Below, piece after piece: positions 1 through 10,069 of a DNA stretch of 64,000 bases. Within the stretch, counting starts at the first letter, position 1. Every line of letters starts with the position of its first letter. Under the pieces are notes generated by a model that was not told where the DNA came from, ran no database searches, and saw only the letters and a program-made list of their open reading frames with translations. The position numbers were made by a program, and so were the translations under genes. The stretch comes from Lithobates sylvaticus (Eukaryota; Chordata; Amphibia; Anura; Ranidae). Location: contig CM053031.1 in assembly GCA_028564925.1 (NCBI GenBank), positions 100,056,888-100,120,887 on the forward strand, written 5' to 3'.

Positions 1-303
1 GGGTAGAAGCGGTTAGCTCAGGCTCTCAGCGATGCACTGAGAGTCTGAGTCAGCTTCTGGTCAGGCATCTGGGTGGATCTCAACATTATTGCATGGATCC
101 CTGCAGAGCCTGTGACATCAGCCAACAGGGGGCTTTAGCCTGCTGTCAGCTAAATTTGGGTCACAGGAGTGCAGAGCTAAGTGCACTCCTGTGATCCATA
201 TGAAAAGCATTGTTTTTGATGAAGTGTAGAAGGGTTGGACCTCTACATCTTCCTGTGTCTCTATTAGGCAGGCATGTTTTATGGGCCACCTGTAGACCTT
301 TAC
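1..303. repeat. unclassified interspersed sequence with a hairpin
   Basis: This stretch truncates the neighbouring Tc1 element, so it probably arrived by insertion or recombination. It contains a perfect 13-bp inverted repeat (161-173 and 182-194) with an 8-base loop. No family recognised and no coding signal. Confidence 0.35.
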
Positions 304-889
304 AAAAAACACCCCCAAAGGATAATATTTCCAACTCCATGTTTGATGGTGGGGATGGTATTCTTGGGGTCATTGGCAAAATTCCACCTCCTCCAAACAC
401 AGCGAGTTGAGTTGATGCCAAAGAGCTCTATTTTGATCTCATCTTACCGCAACACTTTCACCCAGTTCACCCAGTTCATCATTCAGATGTTTATTAGCAA
501 ACTTCATACGAGCCTGTACATGTGCTTTCTTGAACAGGGAGACCTTGTGGGCACTGCAGGATTTCAGTCCTTTACGGCATAATGTGTTACCTATTGTTTT
601 CTTGGGGACTATGGCCATCTGCCTTGAGATCATTGACAAGATTCTCCTCTGTAGCTCTGGACTGATTCCTCACGGTTCTCATGATCATTAAAACTCCACA
701 AGGTGAGATCTTGCACGGAGCCCCAGACCGAGGGAGATTGACAGTTATTTTCTGTTTCTTCCATTTGAGAATAATCGCATCAACTGTTGTCACCCTCTCA
801 CCAAGCTGCTTGCAGATAGTATTGTACACCATTTCAGCCTTGTGTAGGGCTAAAATCTTATTCTTGGACAGATCTTTGGTCTTGGTCAT
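304..889 (-). pseudogene. Tc1 transposase fragment (N-terminal to early catalytic domain)
   Basis: Start codon at 889-887 ([11 protein letters not shown]). The first ~100 residues carry the paired helix-turn-helix DNA-binding region with the GRPR-like hinge replaced by [13 protein letters not shown]. Translation then continues in other frames through [17 protein letters not shown] and KKAHVQARMKFANKHLND. The region of the first catalytic Asp is damaged: the usual LWSDET reads LR, stop, DEI. Coding similarity ends at ILWGCF near 304, so the second Asp and the Glu are absent. Broken by at least one stop, frameshifts and truncation; not functional. Confidence 0.85.
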
Positions 890-926
890 GGTGGAGAGAT
901 TGGAATCTGATTGATTGATTCTGTAG

Positions 927-1024
927 ACAGGTGTCTTTTATACAGGTAACAAGCTGAGATTAGGAGCACTCCCTTTAAGAGAGTGCTTCTAATCTCAGCT
1001 CATTTCCTGTATAGAAGACACCTG
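927..1024. repeat. long imperfect hairpin in Tc1 leader
   Basis: ACAGGTGTCTTTTATACAGG on the left arm pairs with CCTGTATAGAAGACACCTGG on the right, and the arms continue inward through GAGATTAGGAGCACTC to a loop near 972. It lies between the terminal repeat and the transposase start and appears to be a family trait rather than a separate insertion. Confidence 0.8.
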
Positions 1025-1227
1025 GGAGCCAGAAATCTTGCTGATTGATAGGGGATCAAATACTTATTTCACTCATTAAAATGCGTTTTTCTGGATATTT
1101 TTGTTGTTATTCTGTCTCTCACTGTTAAAATAAAACCTACCATTAAAATTATAGACTGATGACTTCTTTGTCAGTGGGCAAACGTACAAAATCAGAAGGA
1201 GATCAAATATTTTTTCCCCTCACTGTA

Positions 1228-1942
1228 ATTAACAGCAAAATCAACAGAGAATCAAATGGTGGTCCCTATCCCAAAAACCACACACATAGGGTTGATATGC
1301 ACATTTTCCATTTATGGACCATTATAGGACAACACAATAAAGAGCTGCATATGGTACTTATCATTCCAAGTTATCAAATGATTGAAGTAAGTGGACAGGG
1401 ACAACATAACACTGTCTGTATGCTCTCTTTACTACTTTTTCAGCTTGCTCTCAATGAAAACATCTATTGAATTGCAGCTCCTCTCCAGAAGAAAATTCAC
1501 CAAATTAGCCAGTGAGCACAAACACAGATACACATTGGCTATCGAGCAGGTGTTGCGCTCAGAGGGGGTATATTACTTGGGTCTGCAAATCATTTTAAAG
1601 AAAATGCAGTTAATGGCAGTTATAGGAGCCATGGTGTTTGGTACATAAACAAATCTTTCCAAACTGCACACAGTCATCTGTACATAAACTCCTAAGGATG
1701 TTATACTAAAGCAGACACAAAGGAAATAGCAAATAACCATTTCAGGCTTTACCATAAGGACTTTTGCAACATACATGGCCTTTAGGAAGGCATTTAGATA
1801 ACAGGGCTCCATTTATAAAGCATTGGTTTAGCCTTACCACAGCCATACCACTGCTTAAAAAAAAAACAAAGAAAAAAAATGCAGCACTCTTATAAAGCAT
1901 AGGGATGTACTGTACAAATGTTGGGAGCAGAGACAGTCATGT
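1228..1942. other. no recognisable feature
   Basis: A+T-rich intronic sequence with an A-rich stretch at about 1857-1880. No coding, repeat-end or RNA signal that I can support. Confidence 0.5.
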
Positions 1943-2499
1943 TGTCACGCTTACCCCAAACACAGTTGGTCAGACACTATAGCTAGCTTCTGTACTTCAC
2001 ATATAGCAGCCCCCATAGGGCAAGCAGGCCTATCGGTACTAGGTTGTCCCAAGGAATTATGCACAATGCCATAGTGTCTGTTCACCACGCCACGGCAGGC
2101 GCAAACTGAGGAAAGCAAACAGGAACTTGTGGTTGGCGGACAGACAGAGTGGTTTAATGACAGTCCAGGTACAAGGCAGGCAAGTTTCAGAATAGTCAGG
2201 GTCAATCCATAATCAAAAGGCAGCAGAGCTCAGAGAGTAGTCGATATCAGGTCCGAGGTCGTCATTGAGGGAATCCAAACAGCAGAGCAGAACAGACAAA
2301 CAGTGAGGTTGGAGCATGTGTTACAAACACAATATCACAAGCATGAGACTGCAGGCTTGGGTGGTTTAAATCAGGTTTGGACTCCACCCAGAGACTGATC
2401 ACATCAATCACCTTGCAGGTGGATAGACAGACAAGGAGAATGCCACAGCCAAAACCAGGATGCTGGAACGAGTATTATATGCTCCTGACACATGTGACA
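1943..2499. repeat. unclassified repeat-like block with short inverted ends
   Basis: More G+C-rich than its surroundings. It begins near TTGTCACGC and ends near ATGTGACAAG, giving a short inverted match (CTTGTCAC). I associate the internal wording with dispersed frog or fish repeats but cannot name a family, and no convincing target duplication is visible. Confidence 0.3.
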
Positions 2500-2519
2500 A
2501 GTCAGTCAAGTGATGGCAC

Positions 2520-2938
2520 TGTCTTCCAATCACAGAATTCTCTCAATGGTCAATAATCTTTGACCATTTCCTTGTCACCTACCCCCATGCTTGCCTTCAG
2601 GACTTCTCCAGAGCCTCTTCCATCCTTTCGAACTCTTTATTCCAATTTTTCCCGCTATCTTCTACTCTATCCACCTTTAAGCAATCCCTAAAAATCCATC
2701 TCTTTTGAGAAGCCTACCCTGCCTCTATCTAACAACTAAACTTACTTTCTCCATAAGTTCATCATCCACAGTTATTACCTTTTGTATCACTTGACCCTGC
2801 CTTTTAGATTGTAAGCTCTAATGAGCAGGGCTCTCTGTATTGCATTGTATTGAAACTGTACTGTCTGCCCTAATTTTGTAAAACGCTACACAAACGGTTG
2901 ACACTATATAAATCCTGAATACTAATAATAATAATACA
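2520..2938 (+). mobile_element. L2/CR1-like LINE, 3' end
   Basis: The left part encodes the last residues of a LINE ORF2-type protein, LSTFKQSLKIHLF followed by a stop where an Arg is usual, then EAYPASI and the natural stop. The 3' UTR contains TTAGATTGTAAGCTCTAATG and ends in CACTATATAAATCC plus ATAATAATA repeats, the tail expected for this LINE group. 5'-truncated, as is usual for LINE insertions. A second piece of the same tail lies inverted at 57713. Confidence 0.7.
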
Positions 2939-3040
2939 CTCACCTCTGAGCAGGGTTTAGTCTTCTAGAACAACTTCACTTTTAGTAAAGTTGTTTTTTA
3001 CATAAACCTGCCCTCACCCCTGGGTGTAGCCAGCATAGTT

Positions 3041-3738
3041 AAATACTAACCTTCATCCCCACTCCCAAGTGGTGCACTGGAAGATTTTTGCTACCATTGT
3101 GCTGTGCTGGACTTTTTGCCTTTAGGAAAGACTGGGCTACCTCAAGGCATAGCTGCCCTCATGTTATCCATCGCTATACATACTCAAAAATGGAGGCTCT
3201 CATAGATTAGAGGCCAGCAACCACACTGTACAAAAGGGCCTTGACTAGGAAGGCTTCTAAATGTATTTGCAAATTTTTCAAAACAAAACTCTTCTTAAAT
3301 ACCTACTTTCATACCTTCTCCAAAGTGGTTACTGGAAGCCTTCAGCTGCACTTATGCTGTGCTAGACATCTGTGTCCCTGTGCCTTTAAGGAGGAATGAG
3401 CTACCTATGAACATACCTGCCCTTAATTTATCCATTGCTATATATACTCCAAGATGAAGGCTGCCATAGATTACAGTTAGGCTGGCTATACATTATACAA
3501 TCTTCTTGTATAATTTTCCTTTAGATTTACCAAAACCATATAATATGAGGTCAAACCTAAACATTTTCAAATTGTATGCAATCAGGCAGGCCCTCACACT
3601 ACTACATAGTTAAAGGTAAATCTAAAGGAAATTTAATAAGAAAATTGTATAATGTATGTCCAGCTTTATGGACTAAACTACACAGAAGGGCCTTGATGTG
3701 CAGCTTTCACATATATTTGCAAATGTTGTGCAACTAAA
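3041..3738. repeat. diverged direct duplication, two copies
   Basis: Copy A (3041-3296, 256 bp) and copy B (3297-3738) align from AAATACTAACCTTCATCCC / AAATACCTACTTTCATACC through GTGCTGTGCTGGAC / ATGCTGTGCTAGAC and AAAGGGCCTTGA / GAAGGGCCTTGA to CAAAACTCT / TAAACCTCT. Copy B without its MITE insertion is about 253 bp. Divergence is substantial, so the duplication is old. Confidence 0.75.
3480..3665. mobile_element. Harbinger-type MITE, GCTGGCCATACAC family (H2)
   Basis: 186 bp with ~50-bp terminal inverted repeats: GGCTGGCTATACATTATACA on the left and the reverse complement ending in GTATGTCCAGCT on the right. It is flanked by TTA at 3477-3479 and 3666-3668, the 3-bp TWA duplication typical of PIF/Harbinger. 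Non-coding. It sits in copy B of a tandem duplication; copy A has no insertion. Confidence 0.8.
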
Positions 3739-3740
3739 CC

Positions 3741-4147
3741 TCTGTTTTTAGGCAAATTGGTAACAATGTAATTTTCTTTTTTTTATTGGCTATCTGGTAG
3801 ATAGATGTGCTAATAAATGTTTGTAATGTTGTTTACCTGTGCAAAATCTATCCATCCTTCGATATGCACCTTACTTTAAAAAGCTAGTTATAAATTGGCT
3901 GCCATATTTTTTTGGCTTCAGTGGTTCACTCCACGCATAGCTCAGTCCAATATAAACAGTACATCTTACATTACTACTAAAGGCATGGTCCCTACATGGC
4001 ATCTGAATAAATGACAACGTTTTATTCAGAAAGATGGTGCCCACTGCCCAGCATGTGGGGTATATATTTGTTAGACTGTTTCATGTTTAAGAAAGAAGCA
4101 ACAACCCTGCTTAACTGCTTGGAAGATACTAGTTGTTTGGCCTGTGC
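3741..4147. other. no recognisable feature
   Basis: A+T-rich intronic sequence; nothing I can name. Confidence 0.5.
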
Positions 4148-4155
4148 TGCTACTC

Positions 4156-4760
4156 TAGTGGGTCTCAAACTGTGTGTTGTGGCACACTAATGTGCCGTGT
4201 GAGATTTGCAGGTGTGTCGTGGAAGTTTTAAATAATATTTAAAATTGCTAACGTTTTGAAACCTTGAACATATTGAAAAATTAAATGGTAAATCGATGTT
4301 GCAAAAGTAAAAAAAAGTGACATATAGAAAAACACAATCTCTGTCATTCTGTCATTCATTGGTTCTTTCCATAACACGAGACTTGTGCGAGATCTTGGGA
4401 GAACTTGATCGCTCTAATTATATTATAATAATAGAGACTGTTCCATTCAAACTTTGATGTTTATAAATAAAGTTTGTTCATTGTTTAGTGATGGGGAAAT
4501 ACGTACTCAAGTCTGGAACTTTGAAAGAGAAACTGTTAAATTAAAAGCAAGGAAGCGAAAGTACATAGAAGATTACAATCGCTTCAATCTGATTTGCTCT
4601 GGAAAGCAGGCACATCCTTCACATTACATTTTAAATTAAATATATATGTAACAATAAATAAGTTCTTCACCACAAAAAGTGTTAAATCTTTTCAGGTGTG
4701 CCATGAAAATTGTTAGATCTTTTCGGTGTGCCACAAGACAAAAAGGTTAGAGAAACACTG
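4156..4760 (+). mobile_element. hAT (Charlie-like) element, internally deleted
   Basis: 605 bp bounded by TAGTGGGTCTCAAAC and GAGAAACACTG (derived from CAGTG-type ends) and flanked by a perfect 8-bp target duplication TGCTACTC (4148-4155 and 4761-4768). Subterminal GTGTGCCACAAGAC and related GTGCC motifs occur at both ends, as in Charlie elements. It retains a short piece of transposase coding sequence, so it derives from an autonomous hAT by internal deletion. Confidence 0.85.
4454..4639 (+). pseudogene. hAT transposase N-terminal remnant (ZBED-like)
   Basis: Short reading frame inside the hAT element. Residues 30-61 read KLKARKRKYIEDYNRFNLIC then GKQAHPSHYILN, resembling the KRKY-x-E-x-Y-x-x-x-GF start of ZBED5/Charlie-type hAT transposases, where a Cys-x-x-Cys BED finger follows. 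Here the Cys pair is lost (HPSHYILN in place of the CxxC) and the frame stops, so it is a nonfunctional relic. Confidence 0.55.
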
Positions 4761-4768
4761 TGCTACTC

Positions 4769-6103
4769 TATAAGGATATGATTTTATATGTATTAGTCTA
4801 TAATTTCTTCCATCTATTTTGGAACAAGAGAACTTGGAGATGCAACACAAGCAGGAAATGAGAAGCTGGCAGAGTTCCTTCTGACCACTACACAAAGGAG
4901 AACTAGCCTTTGTGCCCTGTCATGTTCCAGCCACTCACCCTAATCTCTGTGCTACAAGGGCAGCTTTGGAATGTTAAACACAATAGGCCAATTAATCACT
5001 GGTCCCACTGATGGGCTCTGACTGGTACCTTTGTTCCAAGTTCGCTTTGCTTGTAAGACTCTAATCATTTTAAATTCAGCTCATCCATCAGAGCTGGGAA
5101 CCACCTGTGCACACAAAAAGGATAGTCACATCATCTGCCGCCTGCAGGAATGAACCCCTTCCATCCCAAATAAGGTGCCCGCATCATCCAAAGGAACTTA
5201 GTTCCCGCTTTAGTGTAATCAACACAGGCATTAAAGCCAAATGAAATCATGTTCCATCAAGCAATGTAACAGCTTCATTTGTTCCTTTATATTTCTCCAC
5301 ATGGCTTCCCTCTGTGTCGTGCTCACTCACAAATGGCTCCACATTTTATTGTTGAAAGTTGCCATTAATCTTCGTCCGTGCTGCCATTTGACCTGCCTAC
5401 TGCAATAATTACATTTTAATAAGTCAACTTGAGCCACAGAAAAGCATTTTCTTATCTGCTTTAAGCTGAAAAGCAGTGAAGTTGTAGTCTGAAAGGGGAA
5501 TCGCTGAGGGCTGGGAAAACATAGCTACGAATGTTTGCCAGAGGCAGCACGCCATCATTCACACACACACACACACACACAAGTATTAGCTTTCCCCACA
5601 CGGCCATAGTCACAATGCCTACCCTGATCAAAGTGGCTGCTTGGCAGTGATAGGTTTCTTGGTTTAATTTGAGATAACTCACACATTTCCCAAGTAACTT
5701 ATGGCTGTGTTTATGTGATCTGTACTGTGATAAAAGAGCAGGTATAACCACTCTGTCACATTCAGAAGTACATTCTTCTTTTTTCATCTCAAGAAGTTAC
5801 TCAGATGCCATCAGCAAAAGAAAAAAAAAAAGTAGCATAAAGCACAATGCATGTCTGATTAAACGGGAGAATTACTAGGCTCCCATACGAAGTGTTTTGT
5901 TCCTTCACTGCTGTGAATTAAAGGAGTTTTTAAAGAAAGCTATTGCTAAGGAGCAATTAGAATAGTGAGCTATGGATGACTTGCATTATGCTGAGGAATG
6001 TTAACATTATGACTGCAAAAATCTGGGACCTCTCTGTAACACAGGCGAGCAACACATAGAAGGGGGTGGGGGGAATTAACAACAGCAAGAACCAATCATA
6101 TTC
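4769..6103. other. mostly unique intronic sequence
   Basis: Contains a CA microsatellite and no transposon ends that I recognise. The part at 5290-5460 is rich in TAAT-type words and could be conserved noncoding sequence, but that cannot be judged from one genome. Confidence 0.4.
5560..5581. repeat. (CA)n microsatellite
   Basis: Eleven CA units, uninterrupted. Confidence 0.95.
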
Positions 6104-6106
6104 TAA

Positions 6107-6393
6107 AGCTGGCCATATACTTGTAGACTTTCAAACAAACATTCGCACCCACATTCATAATTCTCCGTACATTTAATGACTTCACAAATGTAATTTCAAT
6201 TTATTTCAGAATTGTGTTTCTTTTTAACAACTGATTTTGGAATGAATGTAATTTCTTGAACAAAAAGCACAACGTTTTCCATGCTACTTTCAATTTTCTT
6301 GTCACTGCGATCAAAAATGATCGGTGATTTGACCTCACTAACAATTAAAAAACTAAATATTTTGACCAAAATGTTACTAGTGTATAGCCAGCT
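6107..6393. mobile_element. Harbinger-type MITE, H2 family
   Basis: 287 bp. Left end AGCTGGCCATATACTTGTAG; right end is the inverted match ending AGTGTATAGCCAGCT. Flanked by TAA at 6104-6106 and 6394-6396. Internal sequence is A+T-rich and non-coding; the GATTTGACC segment near the right end recurs in the H2 copy ending at 27278. Confidence 0.8.
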
Positions 6394-6461
6394 TAATTCT
6401 GATCTTTCTAGTACAGGTTAGATACTCAATTAATGGCCTATGGACTGCATGCAAAATAAAC

Positions 6462-6479
6462 GGGGGGGGGGGGGGGGGG
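6462..6479 (+). repeat. G homopolymer (18 nt)
   Basis: Run of 18 G at the outer edge of the left arm of the inverted repeat. The opposite arm has a mixed C-rich tract at the same place (7701-7719), so the pure run expanded after the arms formed. Confidence 0.95.
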
Positions 6480-6560
6480 TCTCTAAGTGTAGTATTAAAA
6501 CATATATATGATTGAGAGGGTACCGGCAAAAAATATTAAAATTAAAAAACGAACAAATAT

Positions 6561-6598
6561 GTATGTATATATATATATATATATATATATAATTATAT

Positions 6599-6637
<39 letters not shown>

Positions 6638-6648
6638 TATATATATAA
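6561..6648. repeat. (TA)n microsatellite
   Basis: Two blocks of alternating TA separated by AATTATATTAT. Lies in the extra segment that interrupts the left arm of the inverted repeat. Confidence 0.9.
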
Positions 6649-7938
6649 TTTGTGCCCAATTAGATTTGTCTGCTGCAGTCAAAACAGGCCTTCTCTGCTG
6701 GTGAGTTGGCTGTGAAAAACAAGTATACAGTATATAAATGGACTGTGCCAACAGTAAAACAGTATCATTTATTGCACAAGATTAAAAACACTTACAAGAT
6801 ATAAGTGGGAGTAATGCTCCTCATAAATATGTAGTCCTGGTAGTTCTACTGCATCCCACAGGCTCCTCGCACAATCCGGGTAGCTGGAAGAGGTTCTGGT
6901 GTGATGTTGTGCTGAGTAGCTGTACATTTAGGAAATCCAGGAAGTAGTCAGCTCCATGCTGTCCAGCTTGAACCGGAAGAGGAAATGATGTCACCAGCAG
7001 GGGGCGGGAGGAAGGGGTCAGGACTGTCTCTGTGGAATGAAAGGCTACTGGCTCTGCACGTGGAGTGTGCGAACATGCCTGAGGCCATCCTTACTTGCCT
7101 GTTGTTCTCTGGAGGAGAGCGTCATTAAATACACCCTCCTGGGCATGACGTCCGTCGCCTTAGAACTACATATGGTCAGCGGACCAAAGGCAATGGGATG
7201 AGGGAATTTTGGAAAAATAGTAGATTACAAATAGTTGGGCTTACAAAGGTTGACTGCTAATGCAAAACAGATTGCCTTTGGTCTGCTGACCATATGTAGT
7301 TCTATGGCTGACGTCATGCCCAGGAGGGTGTATTTAATGATGCTCTCCTCCAGGGAACAACAGGCCAGTAGAAGAAGCTGTGAGCTCTGAGCGCATAGCC
7401 TTTCATTCCACAGAGACAGTCCTGACCCCTTCCTCCCGCTCCCTGCTGGTGACATAATTTCCTCTTCCGGTTCAAGCTGGACAGCATGGAGCTGACTACT
7501 TCCTAGTTTTCCTGAATCTACAGCTACTCAGCACAACATCACACCAGAAGCTCTTCCAGCTACCCGACTCGTGCGAGGAGCCTGTGGGATGCAGTTCAAC
7601 TGCCAGGACTACATACTTTTGATGAGCAATACTCCCACTTATATCTTGTAAGTGTTTTTAATCCTATGCAATAAATTATACTGTTTTAATACTACACTTA
7701 GAGCCCCCACCCTCCCGTTTCTTTTATATGTTTTGCACAGTTGCTGGACACACTCTGAGGATAGCTGCCTCTTTTTAAATAACCCCCTTTCCATGGGTCA
7801 ACCTGTTTTTTACCTAAAGACTGACTAATCAAATGTACATTATTACAAACTAAGGGCACTGCCTCCTGGAGCAGCAGATACCCAATTTACCTCAGTTTGG
7901 ACTGCATGCAACCACTCTAGGCAAATACAATGGTATTC

Positions 7939-8468
7939 TTAAAGGGTTACTAAACCCAGGACCCTGCATTCACTATATCTGGCCTCCTACAGTACACAGA
8001 ACATGGAAATGCAATTATTTTAGTAAACATAAACTGCTAAATACCTTTTCTCATCAGCAGCACATAGCAGTCTTGTAATTTCTATCAGCTCCTGGTGAAG
8101 CTTGTAGGAGGAGTTTTCATATTGCACTGAGGTTGCAGGGCTTCTAAACCTTCTGTCTGGACATGTCTGGGCAGTGCTGATCGGCCCTGTGCTGATCACA
8201 TGCACTCTCCCCCCAAAAAAAACCTCTCTAGCAATACACATCAAACTGAGCATGTGCAGCTTGACTTCAAAGGCTCTGTCTTATCCAGATATGTCCAGGG
8301 ATGACAGTGCAGGGGGGGGGGGGGGGGGGGGGGTCTGTGCATACAAGATCAAGTAGCCTTTTTACACAATGCAGAGGATGAAACCCTTAGGTTCCACAGT
8401 GAGTATACAGGCATGCTTTACTGCATATACAGATGGATTTTACTGTTGTGGGTTTAGTAACATTTTAA
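7939..8468. mobile_element. T2/Kolobok-type MITE (TTAAAGGG...)
   Basis: Left end TTAAAGGGTTACTAAACCCA and right end TGGGTTTAGTAACATTTTAA form matching inverted repeats that include the TTAA target duplication. The TTAAAGGRR start is the hallmark of frog T2 MITEs, assigned to Kolobok. Length about 530 bp. A run of 22 G lies inside at 8312-8333. Non-coding. Confidence 0.75.
8312..8333 (+). repeat. G homopolymer (22 nt)
   Basis: Uninterrupted G run inside the T2 element; capable of quadruplex formation in principle and a likely assembly weak point. Confidence 0.95.
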
Positions 8469-8963
8469 CTATCCAGGTTCCAAAAGAGTAGACTGTACAA
8501 CCACTACTAAGTTCTGCAAGATGCTTTTTTTGCTTCAAGGCAATACCATGCTGCTGGACACTGGCTCCTCCGCTGACACTTTAGTAGGGGCTTAGTTGTA
8601 GAGATAACCATGCTAAAATGTGAGTTTGTAAAAAGTAACTTGGGCAGTCTGAAAAAAAAAACCCACTCCTGCAGTGCTTTCTATTTACAAGTAGTGCTAT
8701 AACACTTATAACAGTGTCATGAATATACCCTGTGTTAAACACATACAGTTGTACTCATAAGTTTACATACCCTGGCAGAATTTATGATTTCTTGGCCATT
8801 TTTCAGAGAATATCAATTATAACACAACAACTTTTCTTTCACTCATGGTAAGTGTTTGGCCGAAGCCATTTATTATCAATCAACTGTGTTTACTCTTTTA
8901 AAATCATAATGGCAACAGAAACTACCCAAATGACCCTGATCAAAAGTTTACATACCCCAGTTC

Positions 8964-9965
8964 TTAATACTGTATATTGCCCCCTTTAACATCAATGACA
9001 GCTTGAAGTCTTTTGTGACATTTGTGGATGAGGCTCTTTATCTTCTCAGATGGTAAAGCTGCCCATTCCTCTTGGCAAAAAGCCTCCAGTTCCTGTAAAT
9101 TCTTGGGCTGTCTTGCATGAACTGCACGTTTTGAGATCTCCCCAGAGTGGCTCAGTGATATTGAGGTCAGGAGACTGAGATTGCCACTCCAAAACCTTCA
9201 CTTTATTCTGCTGTAGCCACTGACAGGTCGACTTGGCCTTGTGTTTTGGATCATTGTCATGTTGGAATGTCCAAGTACGTCCCATGCACAGTTTTCTGGC
9301 TGATGAATGCAAATGTTCCTCCAGTATTTTTTGATAACATACTGCATTCATCTTGCCAACAATTTTGACCAAATTTCCTGTGCCTTTGTAGCTAACACAT
9401 CCCCAAAACATCAGCGATCCACCTCCGTACCTTTCATTATAGGCCTTGTTGACTCCTCTCCAAATGTAGCATTTATGATTGTGGCCAAAAAGCTAAATTT
9501 TGGTCTCATCACTCCAAATTACTTTGTGCCAGAAGGTTTGAGGCTTGTCTCTGTGCTGTTTGGCATATTGCAAGCAGCATACTTTGTGCATTTGCATGGT
9601 AATTGCTTTCTTCTGGCGACTCGACCATGCAGCCCATCTTTCTTCAAGTGCCTCCTTATTGTGCATCTTGAAACAGCCACACCACATGTTTTCAGAGAGT
9701 CCTGTATTTCACCGGAAGTTATTTGTGGGTTTTTCTTTGCATCCTGAACAATTTTCCTGGCAGTTGCGGATGACATTTTAGTTGGTCTACCTGACCATGG
9801 TTTGGTTTCAACAGAACCCCTCATTTTCCACTTCTTGATTAGAGTTCAAACACTGCTGATTGGCATTCACAATTCCTTGGATATCTTTTTATATCCCTTT
9901 CCTGTTTTATACAGTTCAACTACCTTTTCCCGCAGATCTTTTGACAATTATTTTGCTTTCCCCAT
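8964..9965 (-). pseudogene. Tc1 transposase, family 2, degraded
   Basis: Start at 9965 (MGKAK), stop at 8966-8964 after KGGNIQY; about 334 codons, the usual Tc1 length. Recognisable in order: first helix-turn-helix (REKVVELYKTGKGYKKISKE), hinge with GRP (SGRPTK), second DNA-binding helix-turn-helix (IRRHLKKDGLHGRVARRK), first catalytic Asp in IWSDETKI, second in [11 protein letters not shown], and Glu in SPDLNITEPLW. Asp-to-Glu spacing is 34 residues, i.e. DD34E. The frame is interrupted by three stops in the first 60 codons, a stop just after DETKI, and at least two frameshifts, one near the C-terminal LQELEAFCQEEWAALP segment. Two of the N-terminal stops look like CpG decay (CGA to TGA). 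Confidence 0.9.
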
Positions 9966-10049
9966 GACTCAGAATCCAGAAGGTCAGTGCAGCACTGGAT
10001 GAAAGAAGCAAGGGTCTGTCAGGAGTCCAGAAACACATTGACCTTTTAT

Positions 10050-10069
10050 ACACACACACACACACACAC
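10050..10069. repeat. (CA)n microsatellite in Tc1 leader
   Basis: About ten CA units between the transposase start and the right inverted repeat. Confidence 0.9.

Larger units (their letters stand above)
304..1225 (-). mobile_element. Tc1-like transposon, 3'-truncated copy (family 1)
   Basis: The right end is intact: the terminal sequence runs up to CCCCTCACTG at 1225 and is followed by a TA (1226-1227), the Tc1/mariner target site. The terminal AT-rich region contains the GTTGTTATTCTGTCTCTCAC segment also present at about 30088-30107, so the two copies belong to one family. The other half of the element, including the second inverted repeat, is missing beyond 304. A long 5' leader hairpin sits between the end and the transposase start. 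The family is close to Tc1 elements widespread in fish and frogs. Confidence 0.85.
6446..7740. repeat. long inverted repeat (foldback-like structure)
   Basis: Two arms of one ~470-bp sequence face each other: left 6446-7195 (lengthened by an insert at ~6507-6755) and right 7271-7740. Matching landmarks are CTCTAAGTGTAGTATTAAAA versus its complement at 7682-7702, the CTTACAAGATATAAGTGGGA segment, CTCCATGCTGTCCAGCTTGA, and CATTAAATACACCCTCCTGG. The 75-bp spacer is unique. In the right-arm orientation there is a TATTTAA box, a GTAAGT donor-like site and an AATAAA. No open reading frame. It could be a foldback DNA element or two head-to-head copies of an unclassified repeat. Confidence 0.8.

Noticed and set aside
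1943-2499. Terminal repeat of a retroelement
   Set aside because: Composition and short inverted ends are suggestive, but there is no second copy, no primer site and no clear target duplication, so it is left unclassified.
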